Shown here in pieces: positions 54,880 through 64,000 of a stretch of 64,000 nucleotides of DNA (positions within the stretch are counted from its first letter, which is position 1; the number at the start of each line of letters is the position of its first letter). Source of the DNA: Burkholderiales bacterium (GTDB taxonomy: Bacteria; Pseudomonadota; Gammaproteobacteria; Burkholderiales; Burkholderiaceae_C); contig JACRPO010000009.1 in the NCBI GenBank assembly GCA_016223165.1, positions 1,116,001 to 1,180,000 on the forward strand, read 5' to 3'. A program made the translations under genes and the position numbers. Under the pieces are notes generated by a model that was not told the origin of the DNA, did not search any database, and saw only the letters and a list, made by a program, of their open reading frames with translations.

Positions 54880-55495
54880 GGGCGTCGTAGCCGACGGCCT
54901 GGCGCCGGCGGCCGAGGTGGTGGGCCAGGTCGACCAGCACGCCGCGGCCCTGCACGCCATGCTCGGCCAGGCGCTCGATGCCGAGCGCGCCGGCCACCGG
55001 CTGCGGGAAGCGCGCATGAGGTTCGCGGGCCTGCTCGTCTTCATGCGCCGGCCGGATCTCGTCGCCGGCACGGTAGCCGTTGCAGAAGACCGATTCAGCG
55101 ACGCCGTCGCCGTCGGCATCGAAGCGGCTGCCGACATGCGCGAGGCTGTCCCACTGCGTCGAGTACTGCAGGCTCATCAGCACGAGGTCGTCGTTGACGA
55201 CGTCGGTGAGCTCCGGGTCCTCGCTCGCATAAGACCAGCAGAAGCCCTGCTGGCCGGCGCTGCGGCCATCGCGCGTGACGGCGTAGCGGCGCGGTGCGAC
55301 GCGGCGCGGGTTCATCGCCTGGCCGCCCGGCACGTCCAGCGGCAGGCTCAGGCAGAAGGTGCGGCCGACCTTCACCTCGGCGACGCCCTGCAGCACTTTC
55401 TCGGGCGTGACCAGGTTCATGCGGCCGCGCTGGTCGTCGGGGCCGAATTCGCCCCAGTGGCTCCCTGCAGGGGCGTACGCCCAGCGCCGGGACAT
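54880..55495 (-). pseudogene. Truncated cyclase/kynurenine-formamidase-like gene
   Basis: The first 205 residues match the cyclase family (STQWDSLAHVGSRFDADGD, then EHGVQGRGVLVDLAHHLG). At AVGYDA the sequence changes abruptly into the Bug signal-peptide coding region in another frame; the open frame then continues without family similarity to 54176. Family members are usually about 300 residues or more, so at least a third is missing. Probably inactive, though a stable short protein cannot be excluded. The start at 55495 is 7 bp after the dehydrogenase stop. Confidence 0.7.
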
Positions 55496-55502
55496 CGCGT
55501 CC

Positions 55503-56426
55503 TCAGCCGTTGAGAACAGCCAGCGCGTTCCTGGCCGCGCCCACGCCCATCTTCACGTAAGCATCGGCTGTCACGCCGCCGATGTGCGGGCTGAGCGTGA
55601 TGCGCGGCTCGCCCTGGAAGGGGTGCGGCGCCGTCATCGGCTCGACCGCAAAGCTGTCCAGCCCCGCGCTCGCCACCTGGCCGCTGCGGATCGCGGCCAG
55701 CAGCGCCGGCTCGTCGATGAGGCCGCCGCGCGCCGTGTTGACGATGATCACGCCGCGCTTGCACGCTGCCAGCGTCTGCGCGTTCAGCAGCCTCGCGTTG
55801 TCGGCTGTCAGCGGGCAGTGCAGCGAGATGGCGTCGGATTCGCGCCAGAGCGATTCCAGATCAACCTGCTCGACGTACGCCGGCAGCCCCTTCGCATAAG
55901 GATCGAAGCCGAGCACGCGCATGCCCATCGCATCGGCCATGCGGGCGAAGCGCAGGCCGATCGCGCCCAGGCCGACGAGGCCGGCCGTGCGGCCTTCGAG
56001 TTCCACGCACTTGTGCGTCGCCTTGTCCCAGTGGCCGGCATGCATGCGCTCGTTGAGCAGCACGACCGACTTGGCGCAGGCCAGCAGCAGCGCCATGGCG
56101 TGTTCGGCCACCGCCGCCGCATTGGCGCCGGCTGCCGCGACGACCTGGATGCCCCGCTCGGCCGCGGCGGCCTTGTCGATGGTGTCGGTGCCGCTGCCAT
56201 GCTTGGAGATGACCTTCAGGCTTGGCGCTGCCGCCATCGCCGCCGCCCCCACCTTGCCGTAGCGCACGATGAGCGCCACCGGGTCGTGCCGGCGGCACAG
56301 CGCCACGATGTCATCGTCGGTGGGCGACTTGCCGGCGTAGATGACCTCGTAGTCGTTCAACAGCGCCAGCGCAGGCGTGGCGAGGTCGTGGCCGGTGACG
56401 AGGAAGACGGGCTTGCCGGTGCTCAC
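55503..56426 (-). CDS. D-2-hydroxyacid dehydrogenase
   Basis: This 307-residue NAD-dependent enzyme of the phosphoglycerate dehydrogenase family has GLVGLGAIGLRFA (Rossmann), VNTARGGLIDE (catalytic Arg region) and SPHIGG (catalytic His). The GTG start at 56426 overlaps the stop of the RraA-like gene (GTGA). It likely oxidises a 2-hydroxyacid made or used in this pathway. Confidence 0.87.
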   Translation of the reverse strand: MSTGKPVFLVTGHDLATPALALLNDYEVIYAGKSPTDDDIVALCRRHDPVALIVRYGKVGAAAMAAAPSLKVISKHGSGTDTIDKAAAAERGIQVVAAAGANAAAVAEHAMALLLACAKSVVLLNERMHAGHWDKATHKCVELEGRTAGLVGLGAIGLRFARMADAMGMRVLGFDPYAKGLPAYVEQVDLESLWRESDAISLHCPLTADNARLLNAQTLAACKRGVIIVNTARGGLIDEPALLAAIRSGQVASAGLDSFAVEPMTAPHPFQGEPRITLSPHIGGVTADAYVKMGVGAARNALAVLNG

Positions 56427-57121
56427 AGCGTCTCGCCCTCCTGGATGACACCGGCAGCACGCAGCGCGCCGTCCAACCAGCCCGGACGCAGCGCCTTGCG
56501 GCCCTGGATATCGGCGATGCGCTTCGTCTCGGCCGCCACTTTTTCGGCGGCCAGCGGCAGCATCGCCGCCGCCTTCTCGCGCTCGATCACCGTCACCCCG
56601 TCGGCGTCGCCGACCACCAGGTCGCCGGGCTTCACGCTCACGCCGCCGATCGAGATGGGGTGGTTCAGCCGGCCGGCCACGCTCTTCGTCGGGCCGTTGG
56701 GGTTGAGGCCTGCCGCGAACATCGGAAAGCCGATCTCGCGGATGGCCTCGCAGTCGCGCACGGCGCCGTCGATGACCACGCCGGCAACGCCGAGCGCCAC
56801 GGCCTGCCGGCTCATGATCTCGCCCATCAGCGCGCTGCCCAGATCGCCCTTGCCGTCGACGACGATCACGTCGCCAGGCTTGGCCAGCGCGAGCGCGGCA
56901 TGGATCATCAGGTTGTCGCCGGGGCGCACTTCCACCGTCAGCGCCGGGCCGGCGAAGCGCATGCTCGGCGCCAGCGGCGCGATGCGAGCGTGCAGCGCCC
57001 CGCGCCGCCCCGCCACATCGGCCAGGATCGAAGACGCGAACTGCGCCGCCTGCGCCACCACGGTGGCCTCGACACGCTCGAAGTCGCGGATCACGTCCGG
57101 CAATGCAGCGGCCTGACTCAT
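56423..57121 (-). CDS. RraA-like / 4-hydroxy-4-methyl-2-oxoglutarate aldolase family protein
   Basis: This 232-residue protein has the RraA-fold motifs GDVIVVDGKGDLGSALMGE and GVVIDGAVRDCEAIRE (Arg and Asp of the metal/substrate site). The aldolase members split 4-hydroxy-4-methyl- or 4-carboxy-4-hydroxy-2-oxo-acids to pyruvate, the last step of protocatechuate 4,5-cleavage. The neighbouring PDC-lactonase-like gene and Bug proteins favour this over RNase E inhibition. Confidence 0.82.
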   Translation of the reverse strand: MSQAAALPDVIRDFERVEATVVAQAAQFASSILADVAGRRGALHARIAPLAPSMRFAGPALTVEVRPGDNLMIHAALALAKPGDVIVVDGKGDLGSALMGEIMSRQAVALGVAGVVIDGAVRDCEAIREIGFPMFAAGLNPNGPTKSVAGRLNHPISIGGVSVKPGDLVVGDADGVTVIEREKAAAMLPLAAEKVAAETKRIADIQGRKALRPGWLDGALRAAGVIQEGETL

Positions 57122-57226
57122 GAGAATCTCCTGAAATGCTGAAGTGAGCTGGGGGTGGCGCCGGCCGCGTGGCCGGCAATTGCCGGCGCGGGCTGCGGGC
57201 TGCGGGCTGCGGGCCCCGAGCTGGGA

Positions 57227-58207
57227 TCAGTCGACGCGGGCGCCCGATTCCTTGACGATCTTGCCCCAGCGCGAGATGTCGCCCTTGATCAGCGCAGCGA
57301 ACTGCTCGGGCGTGCCGCCGGCGGCGTCCGCGCCTTCGTCGCCGAGACGCTTGCGCAGCTCGGGGCTCTGCAGCGCCTTGTTGAACTCGGCGTTGAGCCT
57401 GGCGACAACGTCCTTCGGCGTGCCGGCAGGCGCCAGCAGTCCGAACCAGGTGACGGCATCGAAGCCCGAGTAGCCCGACTCGTTGATGGTGGGCACGTTG
57501 GGCAGGTCGTCCACGCGCCTGGCCGAAGTCACGGCGAGCGGTCGGAGCTTGTTGTTGCGGATCTGGCCGATGAGCGTGGGCACGGAAGACATGTACAGCT
57601 CGACGGTGCCGCTGATGACGTCGGTCAGCGCCTGCGCCGCACCCTTGTACGGGATGTGCTGCGTCTGAACGCCGGCGGCCTTCTGGAACATGACGCTCGT
57701 CAGGTGGGCGACCGTGCCGTTGCCCGGCGAGGCGAAGTTGAGCGTACCCGGCTTGGCCTTGGCCGCATTGACGGCATCGCCCAGCGTCTTCAAGGGCGTG
57801 CCGACACCGGTGACCATCACCAGCGGCGCGTTGGCCAGCAAGACGATCGGCGCCAGGTCCTTCTGCGAGTCGTACGGCATCTTCGCGTACAGCGTCGGGT
57901 TGATCGCGAGGTTGCTGGTCTGCCCGAGCACGAGGGTGTAGCCATCGGCGGGCGACTTGGCCACGGCATCGACGCCGAGGTTGCCGCCGGCGCCGGGCTT
58001 GTTGTCGATGACGAAGGTCCAGCCCGTGGCCGCGGCGACCTTCAGGCTCGTCTCGCGGGCGATGGTGTCGGTGCCGCCCCCGGGCGGGAACGGCACGACG
58101 ATGCGGATGGGCTTGCCCGGCCAGGCCTGGGCGAATGCGCCGCCGCAGAGGCTCGCGGCGGCCAGCGCGAGGGCAATTGCAGTGGCGCGGCTTCGAGTGA
58201 ATTGCAT
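57227..58207 (-). CDS. Bug/TctC periplasmic binding protein
   Basis: This 326-residue protein has a signal peptide ending AFAQA, then PIRIVVPFPPGGGTD, DNKPGAGGN and IPYKGAAQA of the Bug family. It is the first gene of the leftward catabolic operon and is divergent from the LysR gene, 125 bp away. It differs enough from the Bug gene at 53905 not to be a recent duplicate. Confidence 0.9.
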   Translation of the reverse strand: MQFTRSRATAIALALAAASLCGGAFAQAWPGKPIRIVVPFPPGGGTDTIARETSLKVAAATGWTFVIDNKPGAGGNLGVDAVAKSPADGYTLVLGQTSNLAINPTLYAKMPYDSQKDLAPIVLLANAPLVMVTGVGTPLKTLGDAVNAAKAKPGTLNFASPGNGTVAHLTSVMFQKAAGVQTQHIPYKGAAQALTDVISGTVELYMSSVPTLIGQIRNNKLRPLAVTSARRVDDLPNVPTINESGYSGFDAVTWFGLLAPAGTPKDVVARLNAEFNKALQSPELRKRLGDEGADAAGGTPEQFAALIKGDISRWGKIVKESGARVD

Positions 58208-58332
58208 GCGGTCTCCGTTCGGTGCCCTGGGCGCCGGCCGAGGTGGTGCGCTGGGTCTGGCCGCAGTATTGGGGCCGATGGGCGTACAGTCCAATCGATA
58301 CTTTCTTGCCATCCATAAACGGCGCTTTTGCG

Positions 58333-59223
58333 ATGGACCTGCGAGATCTGCGCTACTTCGAGACCATCGCCGAGTTGCAGCATCTGGGGCGCGCCTCGGC
58401 GAAGCTGCATCGCACGCAGCCGGCGCTCAGCAGCAGCATCCGCCGGCTCGAAGCCGGTTGCGGGGCGGCGCTGTTCGAGAAGTCGGGGCGCGGCATCCGC
58501 CTCACCGAAGCCGGCAACGTGCTGCTGAAGTGGGCGCAGCGCATGCGTTTCGATGTCGAGGACGCGAAGCGGGAACTGCAGTCCATCGGCGCCGGCCTGA
58601 CGGGCCACGTGCGCATCGGCATCGTGCCGACGGCGGCGCAGTTCCTCCTGCCCGCCGTGGCCCGGCAGCTGCTCCAGGAAGCGCCTCACGTGACGCTTCG
58701 GACCGTCGTCGGCCTGATCGACTCGCTCAGGCCCCAGCTTCGTGCCGGCGAACTGGACCTCATGGTGGCCACCGAGAGTGCCAACGAGGACGGCTGGGTT
58801 TCCAAGGCACTGGCCGAAGACATGATCGTCGTGGCGGCGAGCGAGAAGCACCCGGTCTTCCGCTCGAAGGCCACGCTCAAGGACCTGACGGGCTACGCCT
58901 GGGCGCTGCAGCCTTCCGGTGCGCCGACACGCGACTGGCTCGACCACACCTTCGATCGCCAAGGCCTGCCGCGCCCGCGCGTGCAGGTGGAGACGACGAT
59001 GCTGCTGATGCTGCCGGCACTCATCGTGCAGACCGGTCTGCTGAGCTTCATTTCCCGCCATCACCTGCAAGGGCGCGCCCGCATTCCGGCCTTGAAGGAA
59101 GTTCCCGTCGCCGCAGCGGCCATGCGGCGCCGGCTCGTTGTCACCTACCGAGCCAATGCTTTCCTGTCACCGGCAGCGCGCAGGCTGCTCGAGCTGTTCG
59201 AGCAGTCGCACGCACGGCGTTGA
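58333..59223 (+). CDS. LysR-family transcriptional regulator
   Basis: This 296-residue LTTR has an N-terminal helix-turn-helix (MDLRDLRYFETIAEL, PALSSSIRRLEAGCG) and an effector domain. It is divergent from the Bug/RraA/dehydrogenase operon and most likely activates it in response to the pathway substrate. Confidence 0.88.
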   Translation: MDLRDLRYFETIAELQHLGRASAKLHRTQPALSSSIRRLEAGCGAALFEKSGRGIRLTEAGNVLLKWAQRMRFDVEDAKRELQSIGAGLTGHVRIGIVPTAAQFLLPAVARQLLQEAPHVTLRTVVGLIDSLRPQLRAGELDLMVATESANEDGWVSKALAEDMIVVAASEKHPVFRSKATLKDLTGYAWALQPSGAPTRDWLDHTFDRQGLPRPRVQVETTMLLMLPALIVQTGLLSFISRHHLQGRARIPALKEVPVAAAAMRRRLVVTYRANAFLSPAARRLLELFEQSHARR

Positions 59224-59338
59224 CGCGGCGCTTGCCTACAGGCGCTTCGGCAGGGGGCCCTCCTTGGCTCCTCCTGGCCGGCTCGTCACGCTCTCGTGTT
59301 CCACTCGCGTGTCGTTACTGTCGATCCGGAGTCTGTCG

Positions 59339-60568
59339 ATGAAGGCAAGGAAAGTTGCCTGGCTGCTGGCCACGCTCGCGGTGGCCGGGCTCGCCGGCTG
59401 GTTCAGCCTGGACAAGGAGGCACGCGGCCTGCTGGCGACGTTGCCGACCAACCGCGACGTGCTGTTCTGGAGCGAGCCGCAGCGCGACGCGGCCTTTCGT
59501 GCGCTCGACCGGCTGCCCGTGCTGGCCAAGTCGCGCGTCGTGCCGGCCGGCGGCACGCCGATGCCGCTGCCGCCGGGGCCGCCGCTGAAGCTGGCGCTCG
59601 ATGTCGACGCCTACATGGCCGGCCAGCGCAGCGCGGCGCTGCTGGTGGTGCACGACGGCAAGCTGCGCCTGGAGCGTTACGGCCTGGGCTTCGATGCCGG
59701 CGGGCGCTGGACCAGCTTCTCGGTGGCGAAGTCGATCACCTCGACACTGGTGGGCGCGGCCATCCGCGACGGCCACATCCGCAGCATGGACGACAAGGTC
59801 AGCGACTACATCGCGCAGATGAAGGGCTCGGCCTACGACGACGTGAGCATCCGCCAGCTGCTGACCATGACCTCGGGCGTGCGCTGGAACGAGGACTATG
59901 CCGACCCGAACTCGGACGTGGCGCTGTTCAACAAGCACCAGCCCGAGGAAGGCGTCGATGCGCTGGTGAGCTACCTGCGGCGCCTGCCGCGCGAGGCGCC
60001 TCCGGGGACGCGCTGGCACTACAGCACCGGCGAGACCAATCTCGTCGGCGTGCTGCTGAGCGAGGCCGTGAAGAAGCCCTTGGCGACCTACCTGTCGGAA
60101 AAGATCTGGGTGCCGGCCGGCATGGAGCAGCCCGCCACGTGGATCGTCAGCCGCACCGGCAAGGAGATCAGCGGCTGCTGCATCCAGGCCGCGCCACGGG
60201 ACTTCGCCCGCTTCGGGCTCTTCATCCTCGGCGGTGCGCGCGTCGGCGGCCAGGGCATCGTGCCCGAGGACTGGTTGGCCGAAGCCACCACCGAGCGCAC
60301 CGCCATCGGCCGGCCCGGGCGCGGCTATGGCTACCAGTGGTGGACCTACACCGACGGCACCTTCGCCGCCCGCGGCATCTTCGGCCAGGGCCTCTTCATC
60401 GACCCGAAGCGCAAGATCGTCATCGCCTCCAGCGCCAACTGGGCCGCGGGCGCGAGCGACCGTGTCACCAGCGAGGCGCGCGAGACGTTCTACCGCGCGG
60501 TGCAGAAAGCCATCGACGACGAGGGCGCGGGCCTGCCGAACGCCCCGGCCGCCGTGTCGGGGCGATGA
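59339..60568 (+). CDS. Beta-lactamase-fold serine hydrolase, exported or membrane-anchored
   Basis: This 409-residue protein has an uncleaved or cleavable N-terminal hydrophobic segment (VAWLLATLAVAGLAGWF). The SxxK nucleophile is in SFSVAKSITS, and YSTGETN supplies the second motif. It resembles 6-aminohexanoate-dimer-hydrolase-like and esterase members. The ATG at 59339 sits at the start of the signal segment; a longer frame upstream looks spurious. Confidence 0.83.
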   Translation: MKARKVAWLLATLAVAGLAGWFSLDKEARGLLATLPTNRDVLFWSEPQRDAAFRALDRLPVLAKSRVVPAGGTPMPLPPGPPLKLALDVDAYMAGQRSAALLVVHDGKLRLERYGLGFDAGGRWTSFSVAKSITSTLVGAAIRDGHIRSMDDKVSDYIAQMKGSAYDDVSIRQLLTMTSGVRWNEDYADPNSDVALFNKHQPEEGVDALVSYLRRLPREAPPGTRWHYSTGETNLVGVLLSEAVKKPLATYLSEKIWVPAGMEQPATWIVSRTGKEISGCCIQAAPRDFARFGLFILGGARVGGQGIVPEDWLAEATTERTAIGRPGRGYGYQWWTYTDGTFAARGIFGQGLFIDPKRKIVIASSANWAAGASDRVTSEARETFYRAVQKAIDDEGAGLPNAPAAVSGR

Positions 60569-60664
60569 CGACTGCGGCACACGGGCCCGTGCAGGGCGGG
60601 TGTAGGCTTGGCGCGCCCTCGCTTCATCTCCCCCTCTCCCCTCTCCCCTTCTCCCTCGCTCCTC

Positions 60665-61219
60665 ATGCCTCTGCCTGCACCCGACTGTGCGCGCCAAGCC
60701 TCGCACCAGCGTTCGATCACGATCCGCGCCTATGCCCGCACCGACGGGCTGTGGGATATCGAAGGCCAGCTGACCGACGCCTGGTCCGAGCCGATTCCCA
60801 AGGCCGGCGGCATGCTGCCCGCCGGCGAGCCGATGCACTCGATGTGGTTGCGGCTGACCGTGGACCGCACCGCGACCATCGTCGCCGCGCATGCCGTCAC
60901 CGACGCCGGGCCCTACAACAACGCCTGCGCAGCGATCACGCCGGACTACGCCCAGCTCGTCGGCCTGCGCGTGGCGCGGGGTTACCGCGACGCGATCCGC
61001 AAGCTCTTCGGTCGCACCGCCGGCTGCACGCACATCAACGAGCTCGCCGGCGCCATGGGCAGCGCCGTGCTGCAGGCGCTGTGGCCGGAGCTGACGCAGG
61101 GCTCCGACGAGAAGCCGTTCAGCATCGACGGCTGCCATGCGCTGAAGGCGTCGAGCCCGCAGGTGGCGCAGTTCTTTCCGCGCTGGTACCGGCCCGAACC
61201 CGCTGCCGAGGGCGGCTGA
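60665..61219 (+). CDS. DUF2889-like protein
   Basis: This protein of about 184 residues matches the pattern of the DUF2889 family: RSITIRAYARTDGLWDIEG, then GPYNNACAAITPDY and GCTHINELA. Function unknown. The ATG at 60665 is preferred, since the upstream frame is low-complexity Pro/Ser. Confidence 0.75.
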   Translation: MPLPAPDCARQASHQRSITIRAYARTDGLWDIEGQLTDAWSEPIPKAGGMLPAGEPMHSMWLRLTVDRTATIVAAHAVTDAGPYNNACAAITPDYAQLVGLRVARGYRDAIRKLFGRTAGCTHINELAGAMGSAVLQALWPELTQGSDEKPFSIDGCHALKASSPQVAQFFPRWYRPEPAAEGG

Positions 61220-61458
61220 GCGGGCCCGAGGTGCGCGGCGCACTCAGCGCTGGCGGCCCAGCCCTTCGCGCGCCAGGTCCGGGTGGATGAAGGCGATGGC
61301 CATGCTGCCCTCGCCCACGGCCGCGGCGCAGTGCGGCCCACTCTGCCTGATTCACCGGCGGCGCGTGGATGCAGAATGCACCGCTGCCCGCCGCCGCCGG
61401 TGACGGGCGGCGGCTCAGCCCCACGAGCGCTTCGGAGAGTTCAGCAGGTGGCACCGCG

Positions 61459-64000
61459 ATGGGTCCGTTCGAGCACGGAAGCGCGCCTGCGGCACGGCCG
61501 CAGCAGCAAAAGCAGCCGTCGCAGGAGCAGGCGCTGGCGCTGCTCGTGGCGAGCTTCCACCATGCCGCCGACGCCCTGTTCATCCACGACGAGACCGGCC
61601 ACGTCGTCGAGCTCAATGGCCAGGCCTGCGTGAGCCTGGGTTACGCCCGCGAGGAATTGATCGGGGCTTCGCTGCAGGACCTCGATGTGACCACGGGCCG
61701 CGACCCCGCGGCCCTGCAGTCGATCGACCAACGGCTGGAGGCCGGGCAGACGGTGTCGTTCGAGGCGCTGTACCGGCGCAAGGACGGCGCGACGTTGCCG
61801 GTCGAGGTCCATGTCCGCCGCTTCGAGCACGGCGGTCGCCGCTTCGCGGTGTCGCTGGCACGGAACATCGGCGAGCGCCAGCGCGCCGAGCAGTCGCTGC
61901 GCGAGAGCGAGGAGCGCTTCCGCACGCTCGTGCAGCATTCGTTCGATGTCTACTGGGAGACGGACGCGCAACACCGCTTCACGCGGCAGGAGTTCGCCGA
62001 GGGCCTTGCCAATGCACCCGCGCGGGGGTCCGAGATCGGCAAGACGCGCTGGGAGGTGCCGCACGTCGGACCCGACGAAGAGGCCTGGCGCCGGCACCGC
62101 GCAACGCTCGATGCGCATCGGCCGTTCCGCGACTTCGAGGTGGTCCGCCCGACCGCGGACGGCGGCACGCGCCACGTGTCGGTCTCCGGGATCCCGATGT
62201 TCGACGCGGCGGGGCGCTTCACCGGCCACCGCGGTGTCGGGCACGACATCACCGAGCGCAAGCGGGCCGAGTCGGAACGCGAAGCGCACGTGGCGTTCCT
62301 GGAGAACCTCGACCGGGTCAACCGCGCCATCCAGGGCGCGAGCGACATCGAGCGGATGCTCAGCAACGTGTTCGAGGTGGTGCTCGGCATCTTCGCCTGC
62401 GACCGCGCCTGGCTCGTCTACCCCTGCGACCCCGCTTCCCCCACCTGGCGCGCGGAGATGGAGCACACGCGGCCGCCGTTCCCGGGCGTGTTCACGCTCG
62501 GCGGCGAACAGCCGATGGAGGCGGGCATCGCCGGGCGGTTCAGGGCGGCACTCGCCGCGCGTGGCGCCGTGCTGTTCGGCCCGGGCCACGAGCATCAGGT
62601 GCCGGCGGACCTCGCGCAGCGCTTCGGCGTGCGCGCGATGTTGGCGCTGGCTGTCTACCCGAAGGGCGACCGGCCCTACCTCCTGGGCCTGCACCAGTGC
62701 GGCCCGACGCGCCGGTGGACGGCGCATGACACGCGCCTGCTGGAGGAGATCGGGCATCGCCTCGCCGACGCGCTGACCAGCGTGCTGATGTGGCGCAGCC
62801 TGCGCCAGCGCGAGGACGAGCTCGTGCGCCACCGCACGCACCTGGAGGAGCTCGTCGCGGAGCGCACGGCCGAGCTGCGCGAGGCCAAGGAGCGCGCCGA
62901 GGTCGCCAACCGCGCCAAGAGCGAGTTCCTCGCACGCATGAGCCACGAGCTGCGTACGCCGCTGAACGCGATCCTCGGCTACTCGCAGCTGCTGCTGATG
63001 CACACCGAACCGCTGGAGCCGCGGGCGAAGACCGGCCTGGAAGCCATCCATTCCAGCGGCCAGCACCTGCTGGCGCTGATCGTCGACATCCTGGACCTGG
63101 CGAGCATCGAGGCGGGCCGGTTCGAGCTGGACCTGGAGCCGCTGGACCTGCTGCCGTTCGTCAACGGCATCACCGACATCGTGCGTGTCAAGGCCGAGGA
63201 GAAGGGGCTGACGTTCGCGCCGCCCGTACCCGCCACGCCGCCGGTGCGGGTGCTGGCCGACGGCAGGCGCCTGCGGCAGGTGTTGATCAACCTGCTGGGC
63301 AATGCCGTGAAGTTCACCGAGCGCGGCGAGGTGCGCCTGGTCGTGCGCGCGACCCCGACGAAGCCGGACCACGTGCACCTGCGCTTCGAGGTGCACGACA
63401 GCGGGGTAGGCATCGCGCCGCGCGATCTGGAGCGCCTGTTCCAGCCGTTCGAGCAGGCGGGCGACAGGCTGCACCGGGCCAGCGGCACGGGCCTGGGGCT
63501 GGCGATCAGCCGCCAGCTCGTGGGTTTGATGGGTGGCGAGATCCTGGTGCAAAGCGTTCCCGGCCAGGGCAGCGTGTTCGCGTTCGAGGTCTCGCTGGCA
63601 CTGGCACAGGGCGACGTGCCGGTCGCCGACTCGCGCATGCCGGTGGGCTACGAGGGCGAGCGCCGCCGCGTGCTGGTGGTCGACGACGTGGCCGGCAACC
63701 GGCGCATGCTCGGCGCGCTGCTGGGCGCGCTGGGCTTCGACGTGGACGAGGCCGCCGACGGGCAGCAGGCGCTCGACCGCGTGCAGGCGCACGCGCCGCA
63801 CCTCGTGTTGATGGACGCGGCGATGCCGGTGATGGACGGGCTGCAAGCCACGCGCCGGCTGCGCTCGCTGGAGCGCTGGCGCGACCTGCCCATCGTGATC
63901 GTCTCGGCCGCCGTGTCGCAGGTCGACCAGCAACGCTGCCACGAGGCGGGCGCGAGCGGGTTCATCGCCAAGCCGGTCGACCGCGGCCGGCTGCTCGATG
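61459..64000 (+). CDS. Hybrid sensor histidine kinase (PAS-PAS-GAF-HisKA-HATPase-REC), cut by window end
   Basis: At least 847 codons. The order is PAS (about 25-140), PAS (about 150-275), GAF (about 285-440), coiled coil, HisKA with His496 in MSHELRTPLN, and HATPase (INLLGNAVKFTERG; DSGVGIAP; GTGLGLAIS). A C-terminal receiver (VLVVDDVAGN, Asp786 in LVLMDAAMPVMDG, Lys in AKPVD) follows. No membrane helix, so cytoplasmic. The ATG at 61459 follows an AGGTGG ribosome site. The receiver is almost complete at the window end; another output or Hpt domain might follow outside. Confidence 0.9.
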   Translation, partial: MGPFEHGSAPAARPQQQKQPSQEQALALLVASFHHAADALFIHDETGHVVELNGQACVSLGYAREELIGASLQDLDVTTGRDPAALQSIDQRLEAGQTVSFEALYRRKDGATLPVEVHVRRFEHGGRRFAVSLARNIGERQRAEQSLRESEERFRTLVQHSFDVYWETDAQHRFTRQEFAEGLANAPARGSEIGKTRWEVPHVGPDEEAWRRHRATLDAHRPFRDFEVVRPTADGGTRHVSVSGIPMFDAAGRFTGHRGVGHDITERKRAESEREAHVAFLENLDRVNRAIQGASDIERMLSNVFEVVLGIFACDRAWLVYPCDPASPTWRAEMEHTRPPFPGVFTLGGEQPMEAGIAGRFRAALAARGAVLFGPGHEHQVPADLAQRFGVRAMLALAVYPKGDRPYLLGLHQCGPTRRWTAHDTRLLEEIGHRLADALTSVLMWRSLRQREDELVRHRTHLEELVAERTAELREAKERAEVANRAKSEFLARMSHELRTPLNAILGYSQLLLMHTEPLEPRAKTGLEAIHSSGQHLLALIVDILDLASIEAGRFELDLEPLDLLPFVNGITDIVRVKAEEKGLTFAPPVPATPPVRVLADGRRLRQVLINLLGNAVKFTERGEVRLVVRATPTKPDHVHLRFEVHDSGVGIAPRDLERLFQPFEQAGDRLHRASGTGLGLAISRQLVGLMGGEILVQSVPGQGSVFAFEVSLALAQGDVPVADSRMPVGYEGERRRVLVVDDVAGNRRMLGALLGALGFDVDEAADGQQALDRVQAHAPHLVLMDAAMPVMDGLQATRRLRSLERWRDLPIVIVSAAVSQVDQQRCHEAGASGFIAKPVDRGRLLD

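Noticed and set aside
61390..61416. GC hairpin before the hybrid kinase as a terminator
   Set aside because: The stem is a simple GCC/GGC run with several registers and no T-tract, so I could not assign it.

Overview
The window is very GC-rich, gene-dense DNA of Burkholderiales type (Rubrivivax/Leptothrix/Methylibium-like). This assignment is an inference. It rests on base composition, on Bug/TctC binding proteins, on a PEP-CTERM protein, and on a nitrate assimilation cluster of betaproteobacterial style. No rRNA, tRNA, IS element or CRISPR array was recognised.

Positions 1-15754 are a nitrate/nitrite assimilation island. A leftward operon encodes nirB, nirD, a cytoplasmic molybdopterin nitrate reductase and a DmsB-DmsC-like iron-sulfur/membrane-anchor fusion that runs off the left edge. 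Around it lie a PP2C phosphatase/Ser-Thr kinase fusion, a NarK-type transporter, an ANTAR protein with a PilJ-like sensor domain, the nrtABC ABC transporter and a NasT-type ANTAR regulator. The narK and nrtA leaders each carry a near-consensus sigma-54 promoter followed by two RNA hairpins with ANTAR-type hexaloops (A at loop position 1, G at 4). Each also has a terminator-like hairpin before the gene. This predicts dual control: nitrogen limitation at initiation and nitrate at antitermination.

Positions 15980-24195 hold a 1601-residue lipoprotein that joins a copper-radical (galactose/glyoxal) oxidase, an AbfB-like domain, a PKD domain, a YVTN propeller, a di-haem cytochrome region and a PA14 domain. 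A SCO1/SenC copper protein lies just upstream. A Cys/Met-metabolism PLP enzyme and a secreted beta-helix protein follow. Positions 24454-28910 are a three-gene ABC importer of the ferric-iron (FbpABC) type. Positions 29013-33624 hold gspB, gspA, a zinc metallopeptidase and a CMD-family protein.

Positions 34035-38067 form a Ser/Thr kinase, ECF sigma factor and PEP-CTERM protein module. Positions 38449-39213 are a gene graveyard: a copy of the 5' end of the GGDEF-EAL gene found at 45055, and remnants of two AmmeMemoRadiSam genes.

Positions 39330-52977 contain accessory genes: a nucleotidyltransferase, an HxlR regulator, a flavin oxidase, an aldo/keto reductase with a divergent AraC regulator, the GAF/PAS/GGDEF/EAL protein, a deaminase, LysR, GST, a PNPOx-like protein, a beta-lactamase-fold hydrolase and a flavin reductase. 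Positions 53077-59223 look like a catabolic operon: two Bug binding proteins, an RraA-like protein, a 2-hydroxyacid dehydrogenase, a truncated cyclase and an amidohydrolase, with a divergent LysR. The window ends with a serine hydrolase, a DUF2889-like protein and a hybrid histidine kinase cut by the right edge.
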